IMG/VR virus record: IMGVR_UViG_3300050132_000111
Location: 1 to 45,298 of that record
Strand: one strand, 5' to 3'
DNA from: a virus
DNA: 45,298 bases
Within the stretch, counting starts at the first letter, position 1, and each line of letters opens with the position of its first letter. The notes under the pieces were generated by a model. The model saw only the letters and a program-made list of their open reading frames with translations, searched no databases and had not been told where the DNA came from. The position numbers and the translations under genes are program-made. Positions 8,642 to 17,324 of the stretch are shown piece after piece.

Positions 8642-9273
8642 TCAATCCTCCCGCTTCATGGCAACGCGCTCATTATGCCGATCAACGGCCAGGATCTCCA
8701 AGAACGTATACAGATCCTCCATCCCGTAGATGGTCTGCAATTCGTTCAGGCTGGCGAGGCGAGATCCGACGACGATGGCGATGTTTCGATCGATGTTGGC
8801 ATAGTCGGCGTAAGTGCGGCCATCATCGTCGTCGCCAAGGTCCGGTAATTCGAGAGCCTTTCGGCCAGCGAAAAACCCAAGCCGAGAGAAACCACCTCCT
8901 CATAAAGCTGCATGATGGTGGAGGCTTCTTCGATCTGTGTCTTGATGACATTCCACCCCGTCAACGGCACCGATCCGCCCGGAGGCTGATAGGACACCAC
9001 GCACGTTAGCAACTCATCGAGCAGCGGCTTGACCTCATGCCATGGCGCTTTGCCAAGGCCGGTCAGCACGGTCCCGATACCCATGGTTACAAACCCGGCG
9101 ACGCCCTGATGCATGATGTTTGGCGGCACGTCGGCGCCAGATCGAGCCAGGATCTGCATGGCACGGATGAACCACTCGGTTTCCTGCATCACCGGCATTT
9201 CGCGCAACAGGAAAACGCCGCCGAGATCACGGCCATCGCGGGCGATGACGACGGTTGATTCACGCCGCGCCAT
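8642..9273 (-). CDS. Tail assembly chaperone, -1 frameshifted long form (GT-like)
   Basis: A slippery heptamer G GGT TTT occupies 8878 down to 8872 in the correct phase. A -1 slip gives 134 residues of the short form followed by 76 new residues (FAGRKALELPDL, then TYADYANIDRN, then IYGMEDLYTFLEILAVDRHN), ending at the TGA at 8642-8644 just before the tape measure start. The extension is acidic and helical, as in T domains that bind the tape measure. The frameshift is inferred from sequence; the arrangement is well established for this gene position. Confidence 0.75.
8746..9273 (-). CDS. Tail assembly chaperone, short form
   Basis: 175 residues from the ATG at 9273 (MARRESTVVIARDGRDLGG), which shares a base with the tube gene stop (TAATG). 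It lies between tube and tape measure, where G-type chaperones sit. After about residue 134 the zero-frame tail becomes Ser/Thr/Pro-rich (TPTMPTSIETSPSSSDLAS) and looks non-coding, while the -1 frame continues as a well-structured protein. This matches the lambda G/GT arrangement, where the short form is made without frameshifting. Confidence 0.8.
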   Translation of the reverse strand: MARRESTVVIARDGRDLGGVFLLREMPVMQETEWFIRAMQILARSGADVPPNIMHQGVAGFVTMGIGTVLTGLGKAPWHEVKPLLDELLTCVVSYQPPGGSVPLTGWNVIKTQIEEASTIMQLYEEVVSLGLGFSLAERLSNYRTLATTMMAALTPTMPTSIETSPSSSDLASPA

Positions 9274-9719
9274 TAGACGTTCCCCGATCCAATCGGCACA
9301 GGGAGCACGGATTGCCAAGTGATGCGGAATTTCTGCGGTTGCAGGATCTTCTTCGCGTCGGGGACCGGCTTGTAGCGCGACAGAAACCCGGTGATCAGCG
9401 CGAAGCTTTTTCCAACAGACGTGAGTGTCACCAGACCCTGCGCGGGGAAAACAGCCGTCGCCGCTTGCTGCGCATTATACCAAGCGTCGAACAACGCAAT
9501 CGATGCGGAATCCGCCTGTAGCGAAATGTTCTGCGGTTTCGGTGCGAAGATCATGCCGCCTGACAGGATGCCGTCAACGCCCATCACGATGTCAGTGGCG
9601 TCAACATCGTCGAAGTCGAAAATGTCATCCGCTGCAAACCCCTGGATCTGCTGCGGGATTGGAAGGACGGATGGGATAGTGAGCATAAATACGGCATTAG
9701 CCGAGGTAATGTCGGTCAT
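9273..9719 (-). CDS. Tail tube protein (DUF3277-like)
   Basis: 148 residues from MTDITSANAVFML (ATG 9719). The sequence contains the DDIFDFDDVDATDIVMGVDG acidic loop and ends FRITWQSVLPVPIGSGNV, the typical close of DUF3277-type tubes. It is placed directly after the DUF3383 sheath gene and before the chaperone. The product should form the inner tube through which DNA passes. Confidence 0.82.
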   Translation of the reverse strand: MTDITSANAVFMLTIPSVLPIPQQIQGFAADDIFDFDDVDATDIVMGVDGILSGGMIFAPKPQNISLQADSASIALFDAWYNAQQAATAVFPAQGLVTLTSVGKSFALITGFLSRYKPVPDAKKILQPQKFRITWQSVLPVPIGSGNV

Positions 9720-9721
9720 GA

Positions 9722-11491
9722 TCACTGCACCAAGTAAGAGGAAAGATTGATCTGCTGGATCGAGCCGCCGTCGCAATAGAACAGTATGACAACAGGCGAA
9801 GTGCGCGCCGCACGAACATCAGCAGTCGCCGGCTGGATCGCGAGATACCAACCTTGCGTCACCAACGTCCCGGCCACATTCGCGCCGGCAATGTTGTTGA
9901 TCGTGATGACCTGTTCAGCCGAGAGGTTGACGCCCGGTGTAGCGACGCCATTGTTCAGCGCCGCTGCAACAGGAGATGCTGGCGGGAGAGTGACGGACTG
10001 CCCATTCGCGCCGCCGGTCAACGTCGAACGGATCATCGCGTAGCCGGCCGGATTGTAGGGAATGCGCCCCACCGATGTTTGCAACGTCATCAGCGCAATC
10101 TGACACTGATTGTTCAACCAGATTTGGTTGAGGAAGCTGTCAAGCCACAGGTATGGGCCGCTGATCGATCCGGGAGAGAAGAACTGCCAGGCCGCGCCGG
10201 CCGTCGCAACCGATCCGTAATAGTTGTAGCCATTGGCCACGAGATTGGCGGCCACGGTTTCGGAATAAACGCTTGGCACGATGCCGCTCTGGCTTTTGAA
10301 CGCCGCCGTCGCGCGCCCATTGGTGGCGTTGTAATCGATCGATGCCGCGTATCCGCCGATGAATGCCGCCAGATGCGAGCCCACGCCTGCAACCTCGTAA
10401 ATTGGCACCGTGCCACTGCTGTTGCTCTGTTGCAGGATATGACCAAGCGAGGTCGTGGCCGATGTGCTCTCCGTGGGCGTGATGTCATTGTCCCATGCGA
10501 GATAGCCAAATCGGTTGTTGGTCGAATTCGCCCACGCAGCGAATGCCTGCTTCTGGGTGTTGCCCGAACCGCCGTCAGGATCAAACAGCGTCTGGAACGT
10601 CGCCCAGTTTTGATTTTGCGCCACGATGCTGGCCATGAACGCCGCCGGGGTGGTTGCGGCCGATCCCTGGCTCAACACTGCGCCAGTCGCCTGCGTCAGC
10701 CCCAGCGCCGCAGAAATTGTGCCAGTGGCATATGTCAGCGTCGAAGATACGCCCGTGGTGGCGCTACTGATCGTGAATGCGCCCGCGATGCTATCATACC
10801 AAACAGCGGGCGCGGTCGTGGTCATCGCCTCGCTGCCGACGGTCTGCGAGGCAGATACCGTGTATGTGCCATCGCCACCAGACCCGGTCAGGAACGCGGT
10901 AATGGTGGTGCCAGGCGTGACGCTTGTGCCTGCAACGATCTGGCCCAGCGCAATGGTGCCAGTCACAGACCCCGAAACCGTGAGGGTCGTTGCGGCAATC
11001 GCGCCCGTGAAGCTCGCACCGGATGCGCCCGTGATGCTCAACCCGGTCTGGATCAGATAGGCAGCGGCAGAGAAGCTTGATGCTCCCGTCAGAACGATGC
11101 TGCTGCTCGTATGGAGCGTGCCGTCAATCGTCACGATGACAGTCCCGGAGAGCGCCTGAACTGCCGCCAACGACGTGACCACACCACCGCGCAGATACGC
11201 GCCGACATTGGTCAGTGGGTATTGTGCGACCAGGACAGATCCGGGCAGCGATGTCGCGTTGGTGTAACCATTGAAATAGACGCCGGTCGAGATCGCCTCG
11301 TTTGACGTGGCACCGAAATAGGTCTCCACGGTCGCGGCGGATGGGAATGCCAACACCGACCCAATTGGGCATCGCGTGTTGGTGGTTAGCATCAGTTCAA
11401 TGAGCGTGATGCCGGTCTGCCCAGCACTGATGACGCCCGGAATGACGTTGACGTAGTATGATGCGGGAATAGTGCTGATCGTGGCGGACAT
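9722..11491 (-). CDS. Tail sheath protein, DUF3383 family, with inserted beta module
   Basis: 589 residues. It opens [23 protein letters not shown]3383 features follow: [20 protein letters not shown]-like text, later [20 protein letters not shown], and a C-terminal [20 protein letters not shown]. Around residues 160-225 (nt 10819-11013) a beta-rich module with [19 protein letters not shown] interrupts the family, so the protein is longer than many DUF3383 sheaths. The insertion probably faces outward, where it would not block contraction; that is inference. Confidence 0.88.
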   Translation of the reverse strand: MSATISTIPASYYVNVIPGVISAGQTGITLIELMLTTNTRCPIGSVLAFPSAATVETYFGATSNEAISTGVYFNGYTNATSLPGSVLVAQYPLTNVGAYLRGGVVTSLAAVQALSGTVIVTIDGTLHTSSSIVLTGASSFSAAAYLIQTGLSITGASGASFTGAIAATTLTVSGSVTGTIALGQIVAGTSVTPGTTITAFLTGSGGDGTYTVSASQTVGSEAMTTTAPAVWYDSIAGAFTISSATTGVSSTLTYATGTISAALGLTQATGAVLSQGSAATTPAAFMASIVAQNQNWATFQTLFDPDGGSGNTQKQAFAAWANSTNNRFGYLAWDNDITPTESTSATTSLGHILQQSNSSGTVPIYEVAGVGSHLAAFIGGYAASIDYNATNGRATAAFKSQSGIVPSVYSETVAANLVANGYNYYGSVATAGAAWQFFSPGSISGPYLWLDSFLNQIWLNNQCQIALMTLQTSVGRIPYNPAGYAMIRSTLTGGANGQSVTLPPASPVAAALNNGVATPGVNLSAEQVITINNIAGANVAGTLVTQGWYLAIQPATADVRAARTSPVVILFYCDGGSIQQINLSSYLVQ

Positions 11492-11500
11492 TCTGGTTTC

Positions 11501-12199
11501 CTATGCCGACAGGGCTTGGACTTGATCGACAGTCGCGGTGAGTTGATCAGCAAATTGCTGCGGCACCCCGATGACGGGCTTGATTTGGAGATCGAGATCG
11601 ATTGACCACCGATCCTCGAATTGATCCTCGCCATTATCGAAGGCGAGTTGGCGTGGTTCGTTGGTGTAAAGGGGTGCGATCGGGTATCCCGATTGCTCGA
11701 ATGCTTCGACGCCATACCCATCGCGGAAAAGTGTAGTGATGATCTGCGCATTGTCGCCGCTGGATGGCCCGTGGACATCAAGTTGCACAGTCATGCGGGT
11801 TGATTGCTCGATCTGCCGCGTTCCTGCCGCGAGGTTCGCGGATGCAACAGTCTGCGATGGCGTCACGGTGTAGGGGGACATGCCGGTGACGATCGTGTTC
11901 GGCGCGACCGACACACCAAAAACCTGCGCACCCAACTGGATCGCGCCAAAGGTCAGATCTGAAACCGTCAGTGCATTCCCGGTAATAGACCCGACAAACG
12001 TGCAGTCATCTGGCGTATCCACGTTCATGGAAAGCCGTGTCCGCATCAGCGGCCACATCTCGATGAAGTCTGGACATACCGGCTCTGGAACGCGGTTATC
12101 CTGCCCGCGAATAATGGCGATTCCGGGGATCATGCCAGACAGCACCGTCGTTAGCGCTGTGAATATCTGTGATTCCGTCAGGGAGATTGCGGTTGGCAT
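11501..12199 (-). CDS. Neck/tail terminator protein (LIC_12616-like) with inserted beta module
   Basis: 232 residues. The N-terminal TESQIFTALTTVLSGMIPG and the segment GQDNRVPEPVCPDFIEMWPL are typical of phage neck terminator proteins of the LIC_12616 type. Residues of that family resume after an insertion at about residues 66-124 (nt 11830-12003), with RMTVQLDVHGPSSGDNAQII and the close RWSIDLDLQI. It immediately precedes the sheath gene. The role would be capping the tail and joining it to the neck. Confidence 0.78.
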   Translation of the reverse strand: MPTAISLTESQIFTALTTVLSGMIPGIAIIRGQDNRVPEPVCPDFIEMWPLMRTRLSMNVDTPDDCTFVGSITGNALTVSDLTFGAIQLGAQVFGVSVAPNTIVTGMSPYTVTPSQTVASANLAAGTRQIEQSTRMTVQLDVHGPSSGDNAQIITTLFRDGYGVEAFEQSGYPIAPLYTNEPRQLAFDNGEDQFEDRWSIDLDLQIKPVIGVPQQFADQLTATVDQVQALSA

Positions 12200-12217
12200 G
12201 CTTCCTGACCCTCGTGA

Positions 12218-12409
12218 TTAGAGCGTGCGGCCTTTCCATCCTGCGACGGGCGCGGAACCGCAATTCGGCGCGGTGGCCATATCCTTCGCCGTGCGCTTGG
12301 CCTCGGAATAGGCGATGGCTTCGGCTTGTTTGGGCTGCTTCCCGGCGTTTCGCTCGGTAGCGATGTTTTCTGAGATCGTTTTTTCAGAAGATCCTGATTT
12401 CAACGGCAT
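12218..12409 (-). CDS. Small conserved phage protein of unknown function
   Basis: 63 residues. [20 protein letters not shown], followed by [13 protein letters not shown], is a pattern I recognise as recurring in short basic phage proteins. No function is known to me. It lies between the neck protein and another short gene inside the late operon, so it is probably co-expressed with head-tail joining proteins. Confidence 0.65.
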   Translation of the reverse strand: MPLKSGSSEKTISENIATERNAGKQPKQAEAIAYSEAKRTAKDMATAPNCGSAPVAGWKGRTL

Positions 12410-12412
12410 GAA

Positions 12413-12601
12413 TCAAATCCCTTTCATCAGAATTTGCGCGATCTTGTCCATATCCTCGGATCGCACCCACAGCGAGCCATCATGCTCGGTAAAGCGCGGG
12501 ATGCCGTTCAATGTCTCGGCCACAGCTTCAAGTGCGGAATTGACGGACGCAGCGATCAGTTTGCCGTCAATGCAGATTTGCAGAATATGGTTATTTGCCA
12601 T
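12413..12601 (-). CDS. Small hypothetical protein
   Basis: 62 residues (MANNHILQICIDGKLIAASV). Its start overlaps the 3' end of the upstream gene by 11 bases and it ends 3 bases before the next start, so translation is coupled. It is slightly acidic with a helical centre. Family not recognised. Confidence 0.55.
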   Translation of the reverse strand: MANNHILQICIDGKLIAASVNSALEAVAETLNGIPRFTEHDGSLWVRSEDMDKIAQILMKGI

Positions 12602-12968
12602 TGTCTACCTGCAACGTCACGATCACCTTGCACCAATCTGGCCATCTCTCGACAACCTTCGTGACCAGCCAGGTCTTGCCGTAGAATTGCATCAGATCAC
12701 CGCCTCGACCTTCGGAACGGACGACGCCGGCCGCCGATCCATTGAGATAAACGGCGCGGCTTTCGCCCTGGATGTTCAACCCATCAACGCGCCGCAAATC
12801 GTCAGACGTAAGTTCCTGCACCTGCGCGAAGATCTGCAAAGGCGGCGCGTAGGTCGGGGTGCGCTTGGAATCCGGCATCCTGGTATAGCCGGTGCTGCAC
12901 AGGATGGTGATGGCGATTTGCGGGTTTATTGAGCCTATGGCCGAGGAAACCAGATTATGAAGATTCAC
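12591..12968 (-). CDS. Head-tail joining or neck-region protein, unassigned
   Basis: 125 residues starting at a GTG (12968) that overlaps the upstream stop as GTGA. It carries PPLQIFAQVQELTSDDLRRV, a beta-rich central part (SRAVYLNGSAAGVVRSEGRG) and WLVTKVVERWPDWCKVIVTL. The position between connector genes and the neck terminator suggests a head-completion component. No specific family is claimed. Confidence 0.65.
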   Translation of the reverse strand: MNLHNLVSSAIGSINPQIAITILCSTGYTRMPDSKRTPTYAPPLQIFAQVQELTSDDLRRVDGLNIQGESRAVYLNGSAAGVVRSEGRGGDLMQFYGKTWLVTKVVERWPDWCKVIVTLQVDNGK

Positions 12969-13132
12969 GGTTCGCTCTTGGTGACTGTAGAGCCAGTCAC
13001 AACATACCGTGCCAATACGTCTATCAGATCGATTATGCCAGTCAGGCCATCTGGGTTCGATAGATCGCCGTTAGCCAAACACGCAGGCATCACCAATTCC
13101 AGGCACCGCATACGAATTTCATCGGGTTCCAT
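12965..13132 (-). CDS. Small hypothetical protein in neck gene cluster
   Basis: 55 residues from the ATG at 13132, with GGGAGA about 5 bases upstream. It begins MEPDEIRMRCLELVMPACLA and ends TVTKSEP. Its TGA stop is embedded in the GTGA start of the next gene, which supports it being translated. It is predicted mostly helical, with two cysteines. Function unknown. Confidence 0.7.
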   Translation of the reverse strand: MEPDEIRMRCLELVMPACLANGDLSNPDGLTGIIDLIDVLARYVVTGSTVTKSEP

Positions 13133-13142
13133 GATCTTCTCC

Positions 13143-13760
13143 CTATGCCAGATAACTCACAGACAGAACCTCGCCATTCGACGCGCCACCCGCGATGGTC
13201 GTAACCGCCATCGTCAGTTCCAGCGCCATCCGCTGCCCGCCAACAAGGCCGGTGCCGGTGACGGAGAATGTCAGGGCCGCCGCCGTGGTGATGGGGATCT
13301 GCTGCGCAGCGGATACGGTGAGCGACGTTTCAACACCCGCAGGCGAAACCGAATAGGCCGCAACAGTCATCGTGGTTGTCGAGGCAGTCACATCGGTTGC
13401 AGTCGGCACCACGCACTGAACCACAACAGGGATGGTGGCACCCGCCACATAGCTCGCAGAAATGTTGAAATTCCAAAGCATTTTGGTCGTGACCGTCTGC
13501 GCGCCGGATGTGGCAACGCCGGTCAGATATTGGCTGGTGCCGGCCGTGCGAGCGATGCCAGGAGTGGTGCCGGATGCGGTGGCGGTGGCGAGCGGCAGTC
13601 CGGCATCGGTCAGAACGTCAGTCATCGCCAGATATTTCAGAGCATTTGACGCAATCGACGACGCCATCAGCGCCAGAACACCGCCAGGCAAAGACGATGT
13701 TTCCAGCATGACCGACTGGCCCGCCGTCAGATTGGTGGCGTTCAATGCAAAGATGGTCAT
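13143..13760 (-). CDS. Virion protein of unknown function, beta-rich
   Basis: 205 residues, Ala/Thr/Val-rich with alternating hydrophobic positions over its whole length (VQCVVPTATDVTASTTTMTV, ALTFSVTGTGLVGGQRMALE), suggesting a beta-sandwich virion or decoration protein. The start overlaps the upstream stop (ATGA). It sits between the HK97-gp10-like gene and small neck genes. Confidence 0.65.
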   Translation of the reverse strand: MTIFALNATNLTAGQSVMLETSSLPGGVLALMASSIASNALKYLAMTDVLTDAGLPLATATASGTTPGIARTAGTSQYLTGVATSGAQTVTTKMLWNFNISASYVAGATIPVVVQCVVPTATDVTASTTTMTVAAYSVSPAGVETSLTVSAAQQIPITTAAALTFSVTGTGLVGGQRMALELTMAVTTIAGGASNGEVLSVSYLA

Positions 13761-14347
13761 GTGGTTTCTCCGGTTTTCACTTCATAATCGACGCGGCTCA
13801 GCATGTAGCCAGTATCGATTAGCGGTTTCGATGATTTTTTCTTGGCGATAGTAGACGCTGCATTTGGTGGGCTGGTCAGATCAACAATGGACTGCCGAAG
13901 CTGTCCGCTAATACCTTCACCAACGACACTCAATGTTTTGACAACATCGTATTTGTTCAGCTTTAGCTGCTTAGCGATGCCCGCAGGCCAAGACTTCGAC
14001 TTCGCCGCAATCATCGTGCGAAAGAATGGCCGAGGCGGGATCGTGATCACATGCGCGCCGACATAATGCAGCGACGCGAAATTTGACTTCGACTTTTTGA
14101 CGAACCTGCCATTACGGAGAAGTTTCGTTCCCGTCGCATTGGTCATTCGATAGATCGTGCGCTCGCCCGGCATGACTTCAACCCGCGCGCCGTATTCGTT
14201 GATCGCGGCGACCATGGCGACTGATGTGCCGTCAGGATATTTCGCGTTCTCCAAAAATCCGACCTGCAACGTCGCCTTGACGGCAAGATTGGTTTCCATC
14301 TTGGCGAGATGCTCTTTGAGCCTTTCACCGCCAGACCATGTTGGCAT
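13757..14347 (-). CDS. HK97 gp10-like / virion morphogenesis tail-completion protein
   Basis: 196 residues. The motif run VGFLENAKYPDGTSVAMVAA, then INEYGARVEVMPGERT, then IPPRPFFRTMIAAKSKSW, and the closing LIDTGYMLSRVDYEVK is the classical outline of HK97-gp10/gpG-like proteins (target-size helix, PPRPFF, ending IDTG..L). It acts in head-tail joining. It is contiguous with the DUF4054 gene. Confidence 0.83.
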   Translation of the reverse strand: MPTWSGGERLKEHLAKMETNLAVKATLQVGFLENAKYPDGTSVAMVAAINEYGARVEVMPGERTIYRMTNATGTKLLRNGRFVKKSKSNFASLHYVGAHVITIPPRPFFRTMIAAKSKSWPAGIAKQLKLNKYDVVKTLSVVGEGISGQLRQSIVDLTSPPNAASTIAKKKSSKPLIDTGYMLSRVDYEVKTGETT

Positions 14348-14785
14348 TTACCAAGCCCTAAATCTCTGGCGCTGTCCGGGGAAGTATCGCCCCCCAGAAC
14401 GATACGCCAAGGTTGCCTGCCAGAACGCCGCGCCGTATTGCGTTTGCATGAACCACGCCGCGTTCGGGGACGACGGCATATCCACCGCAACTGACACCGA
14501 ACCCTCGGATGCATTCGAGATCCGGCCTACGAGCGATTGCGCAGGCTGGCCATCAATCGTCTGCGTCAACTTGGCTATGTGCGCCGTCAGCATATTCAGC
14601 ATCAACATCCGATCGCCCGCATAGCAGAAATCGCGGACTTTCGATGATGCTGTGTTGTTCAGATAAAACTGCGCCTGGGCAAAGCAAAACCCCGCCGATT
14701 GCGCCGTGACAGACGCCAATTCAGGGTATGAAGTCTGCCACAGCGCATAGTCGAAAATGACCGCCCCGTATTGTGAGGCGGTCAT
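14348..14785 (-). CDS. Head-tail adaptor, DUF4054 family
   Basis: 145 residues from the ATG at 14785 (an in-frame TTG six bases upstream is less likely). FDYALWQTSYPELASVTAQS, the long helix around FCFAQAQFYLNNTASS, MLMLNMLTAHIAKL and the end FWQATLAYRSGGRYFPG fit DUF4054, a gp6-like connector family. It follows the short protein downstream of the capsid gene. Confidence 0.83.
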   Translation of the reverse strand: MTASQYGAVIFDYALWQTSYPELASVTAQSAGFCFAQAQFYLNNTASSKVRDFCYAGDRMLMLNMLTAHIAKLTQTIDGQPAQSLVGRISNASEGSVSVAVDMPSSPNAAWFMQTQYGAAFWQATLAYRSGGRYFPGQRQRFRAW

Positions 14786-14787
14786 AA

Positions 14788-15270
14788 TCAAGCGGCCTTG
14801 CTGGCTACGGTCAGTTCAGAAATGCCAAGACCTTCGGCAACCTTCTGCGCCTTGCGGGGGGATCGCGGATCGGAAACCTGATCCATCGGTTCCATGCCGC
14901 TGCGGATGGTTTCGCGGGCACGCGCCTCGGCCTGCACTTCGCCGGCCTTGGCGTTGGCGAAGATCATGCCGTTGAGCACCATGGCCGAGTTCTGGTTGAA
15001 CGAAAGCCAATTCGCCCAGACATCGGCATCAACGCCATAAGTCAGTGCGAATGCTGAATGGATCGGCACGGCGGCGCCGGTCGCATCGCGTCGATCGTGA
15101 CCGTATGGCGCAGCAACGCCATTGATCACTGCACGCCGCCCGGTTTTCTGCGCGACATGGACGGCGCGCGTGCCACCGCCCATGACCATTTCCTGAGTTT
15201 CGACCATCTTCTGTTCATCGATGATGATGCCGTTCGGGAGCTTGCACGCGATCGTGACAGTTCCAACCAT
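14788..15270 (-). CDS. Conserved phage head-region protein of unknown function
   Basis: 160 residues (MVGTVTIACKLPNGIIIDEQ). Its first half includes INGVAAPYGHDRR and WANWLSFNQNSAMVLNGMIF. The C-terminal third is charged and helical (AEARARETIRSGMEP). It lies 3 bases after the major capsid gene. Similar small proteins recur next to DUF2184 capsid genes; function unknown to me. Confidence 0.68.
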   Translation of the reverse strand: MVGTVTIACKLPNGIIIDEQKMVETQEMVMGGGTRAVHVAQKTGRRAVINGVAAPYGHDRRDATGAAVPIHSAFALTYGVDADVWANWLSFNQNSAMVLNGMIFANAKAGEVQAEARARETIRSGMEPMDQVSDPRSPRKAQKVAEGLGISELTVASKAA

Positions 15271-15273
15271 GGT

Positions 15274-16347
15274 CTAGCACCCCACCATGTTGGAGATGGC
15301 GAACGGCTGACGAATCACGGCTCCGAAAGTGCCCTGCGTCGATTTCTGCTTGAAGCTCGACATGTCCATCACAATGCGGTGGTTGCGCAGTTTTTCGGTG
15401 AAGGCGCAGTATCCGGTGTCCTGGCCGCCGACATTCTCGGCCACCAGATACACCATGTTGCCCGCCGCGAAACCCTGCGGATTGGTGGCAGACAGGGCGC
15501 CGAACTGAACAGCGGTCTCGAAACGCATCTTCGGATAGCTGGTTTCCAGCATCTTGCGGACGGTGACGCCGTAGGTGTTCGTGAAAGTCAGCGCCACCTG
15601 CAACTGAGGCGACATCGACAGCACCAGCGGGTTTTCCATTTCGATCTCGACGTTGCCACCGGCATTGACGACGAGATTGTTGTAGATGGTGATGATGTCG
15701 TTGTAGACCTCATTCGCCGTCGCATTGGGCGCACCGCCAGCCGTAAACCACGTTACGCCGCCAGCCGCCTTGCCGCTGGGCGTCAAAGACGCAGGCAGGC
15801 GCGGGTCGTTGGTCAGGCCGTAGTTCATCAGGCCGGAGACGCCGAAGAAATACGTGAGGTTCTGATATTTGTTCAGGATCAGAATGGCCGCACGGTCCAG
15901 AGCAGCCGCCCACGCGATACGAGCCAGCCCCGCGCGCTCCATCTCGCGTTCGCCATATTGCTTGATGATCTGGTAGTGATACGACTGCCGGTTCGGGAAG
16001 TCGGTATTCACGCCCGCGCTGCCGTTGGTGGCGTAGTCACCGTAGCTGGAAACCTCGCCCGTGAATTCCACCATCGGGAACAGCGCTGTGTCGGTCAGCC
16101 AATCGCCCTTCTTGACCTCGCCCAAGATCTTCGCGGCCTTGTTCGGAGAGAACAGAACTTCGATGATGTTGGGGTCAACGATGGTGGTCAGAAACGCGGG
16201 GATGCCAGAGTTCGGCGTGGTGGAGAGGGTTGGCTGCGCATCCTCGGCAAGCGGCGAACCGCCCGCGTCGAGACGCATCCAATCGACAGCACCGGGAAAA
16301 ATCGCGCCGCGCTCAGCAAGCTCGGCCAATTCAGGATTCGTGAACAT
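15274..16347 (-). CDS. Major capsid protein, DUF2184 family
   Basis: 357 residues from the ATG at 16347, preceded by GAGGA at good spacing; the upstream TTG in frame is rejected. Features of the HK97-fold DUF2184 family: GDWLTDTALFPMVEFTGEVS, then SYHYQIIKQYGEREMERAGL, NKYQNLTYFFGVSGLMNYGL, a P-domain-like LVLSMSPQLQVALTFTNTYG and the C-terminal FGAVIRQPFAISNMVG. It lies between decoration protein and connector genes. Confidence 0.9.
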   Translation of the reverse strand: MFTNPELAELAERGAIFPGAVDWMRLDAGGSPLAEDAQPTLSTTPNSGIPAFLTTIVDPNIIEVLFSPNKAAKILGEVKKGDWLTDTALFPMVEFTGEVSSYGDYATNGSAGVNTDFPNRQSYHYQIIKQYGEREMERAGLARIAWAAALDRAAILILNKYQNLTYFFGVSGLMNYGLTNDPRLPASLTPSGKAAGGVTWFTAGGAPNATANEVYNDIITIYNNLVVNAGGNVEIEMENPLVLSMSPQLQVALTFTNTYGVTVRKMLETSYPKMRFETAVQFGALSATNPQGFAAGNMVYLVAENVGGQDTGYCAFTEKLRNHRIVMDMSSFKQKSTQGTFGAVIRQPFAISNMVGC

Positions 16348-16358
16348 GGGATTAATCC

Positions 16359-17312
16359 TCAATATGCCGGGAGGTTGCTGATTTTGACCAGTTCGCCGGG
16401 AGCGGCGCTGGATCGGGCGATGAAGCCGGTTTCGACATTGACGGCGGTCACGCTGATGGTGCCGGAGCTGGACGACTGGGTAGGCGTCACAGCGTAGGTG
16501 CCTGCGCCGCCAGTGCCGGTGATCAGAGCCGTGATCGTGGTGCCGCTGGTGACGGTAGCGCCAGCCGAGCCGGTGACGACGTTGCCGACAGCGAAGCCAG
16601 CCGTCACAACGGTGCCGATGGTCAGAATGCCATACGTGCCGCTGATGGTGGTAGCCGCGACGGTCTGCTCAGGGATCGAGACGTAATAGACGCCATCGCC
16701 GCCAGCCGTGCCGCTAGCCTGCGACTGCACGATGGTGCCACTGGCGACGTTGGTGCCGCTGATGGTGGTGCCCGGATAGATCGTGCCGGTCACGGCGCCA
16801 GTCACGGTCAGCAAGTTGCCGGTGATCGATCCGGTAAAGCTCGACGTGGCCGCAGCAATGCTCGACGCAGATCCGGAAGCGCCGCCGGTTGGGCTCGCCG
16901 TGGCCGCGAAGGTCACGAGGCCGTTGGCGAAGTTGGCGTATGCTTTCTGGCCAATGATCGCCTGGCCGGAGCCGCTGTTGACCGCCCAAAAGCTGCCCGC
17001 GCTGAACAGGTCACCGCACTGAAAGCCCGGCGCAAGCTGCATCGAGGCTTCTTGCAGATATTGGGTAAAAATGCCCTGCTGGTTGCGCTTCAGGAAGCCA
17101 GCGACAGCGCCGGAGCCGAAGCTGTTGAGCACGGCGGGGGCGTTGTCGCCATCAAGCGGCGACGTGGCCCACGCGAACCGGCCAACAAACAGGCTGCTGC
17201 CGGAAACAAACCCGCCGGGGCCAGCGAGCGCGGAATAGCGCGGATTGGCATCGCAGAAGTCGCCCGCGACGCCGGGAGCCGGCTGAGTGCCGACAAAGTT
17301 TTGAAAGGGCAT
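16359..17312 (-). CDS. Capsid decoration / structural cement protein carrying two beta modules
   Basis: 317 residues. Residues 1-140 (AVAGFLKRNQQGIFTQYLQE, then LAPGFQCGDLFSAGSFWAVN) and the last 25 (VETGFIARSSAAPGELVKIS) resemble small gp24-like cement proteins. Between them lie two tandem Gly/Thr-rich modules at about residues 155-290 (nt 16440-16846) related to those in the sheath, neck and J proteins. Without the insert the protein would be close to the usual cement size. The modules probably project from the capsid surface. Confidence 0.75.
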   Translation of the reverse strand: MPFQNFVGTQPAPGVAGDFCDANPRYSALAGPGGFVSGSSLFVGRFAWATSPLDGDNAPAVLNSFGSGAVAGFLKRNQQGIFTQYLQEASMQLAPGFQCGDLFSAGSFWAVNSGSGQAIIGQKAYANFANGLVTFAATASPTGGASGSASSIAAATSSFTGSITGNLLTVTGAVTGTIYPGTTISGTNVASGTIVQSQASGTAGGDGVYYVSIPEQTVAATTISGTYGILTIGTVVTAGFAVGNVVTGSAGATVTSGTTITALITGTGGAGTYAVTPTQSSSSGTISVTAVNVETGFIARSSAAPGELVKISNLPAY

Positions 17313-17324
17313 CGTTGCGGTCCT

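Noticed and set aside
9854-11080. 408-codon plus-strand frame opposite the sheath gene
   Set aside because: Arg/Cys-rich antisense text without motifs; the sheath gene explains this DNA. By contrast the antisense frame in the intein has recognisable domains.
15058-16497. 479-codon plus-strand open frame opposite the major capsid gene
   Set aside because: It mirrors a clear DUF2184 capsid gene, has Arg/His-rich antisense composition and no domain pattern; typical shadow frame of GC-rich DNA.
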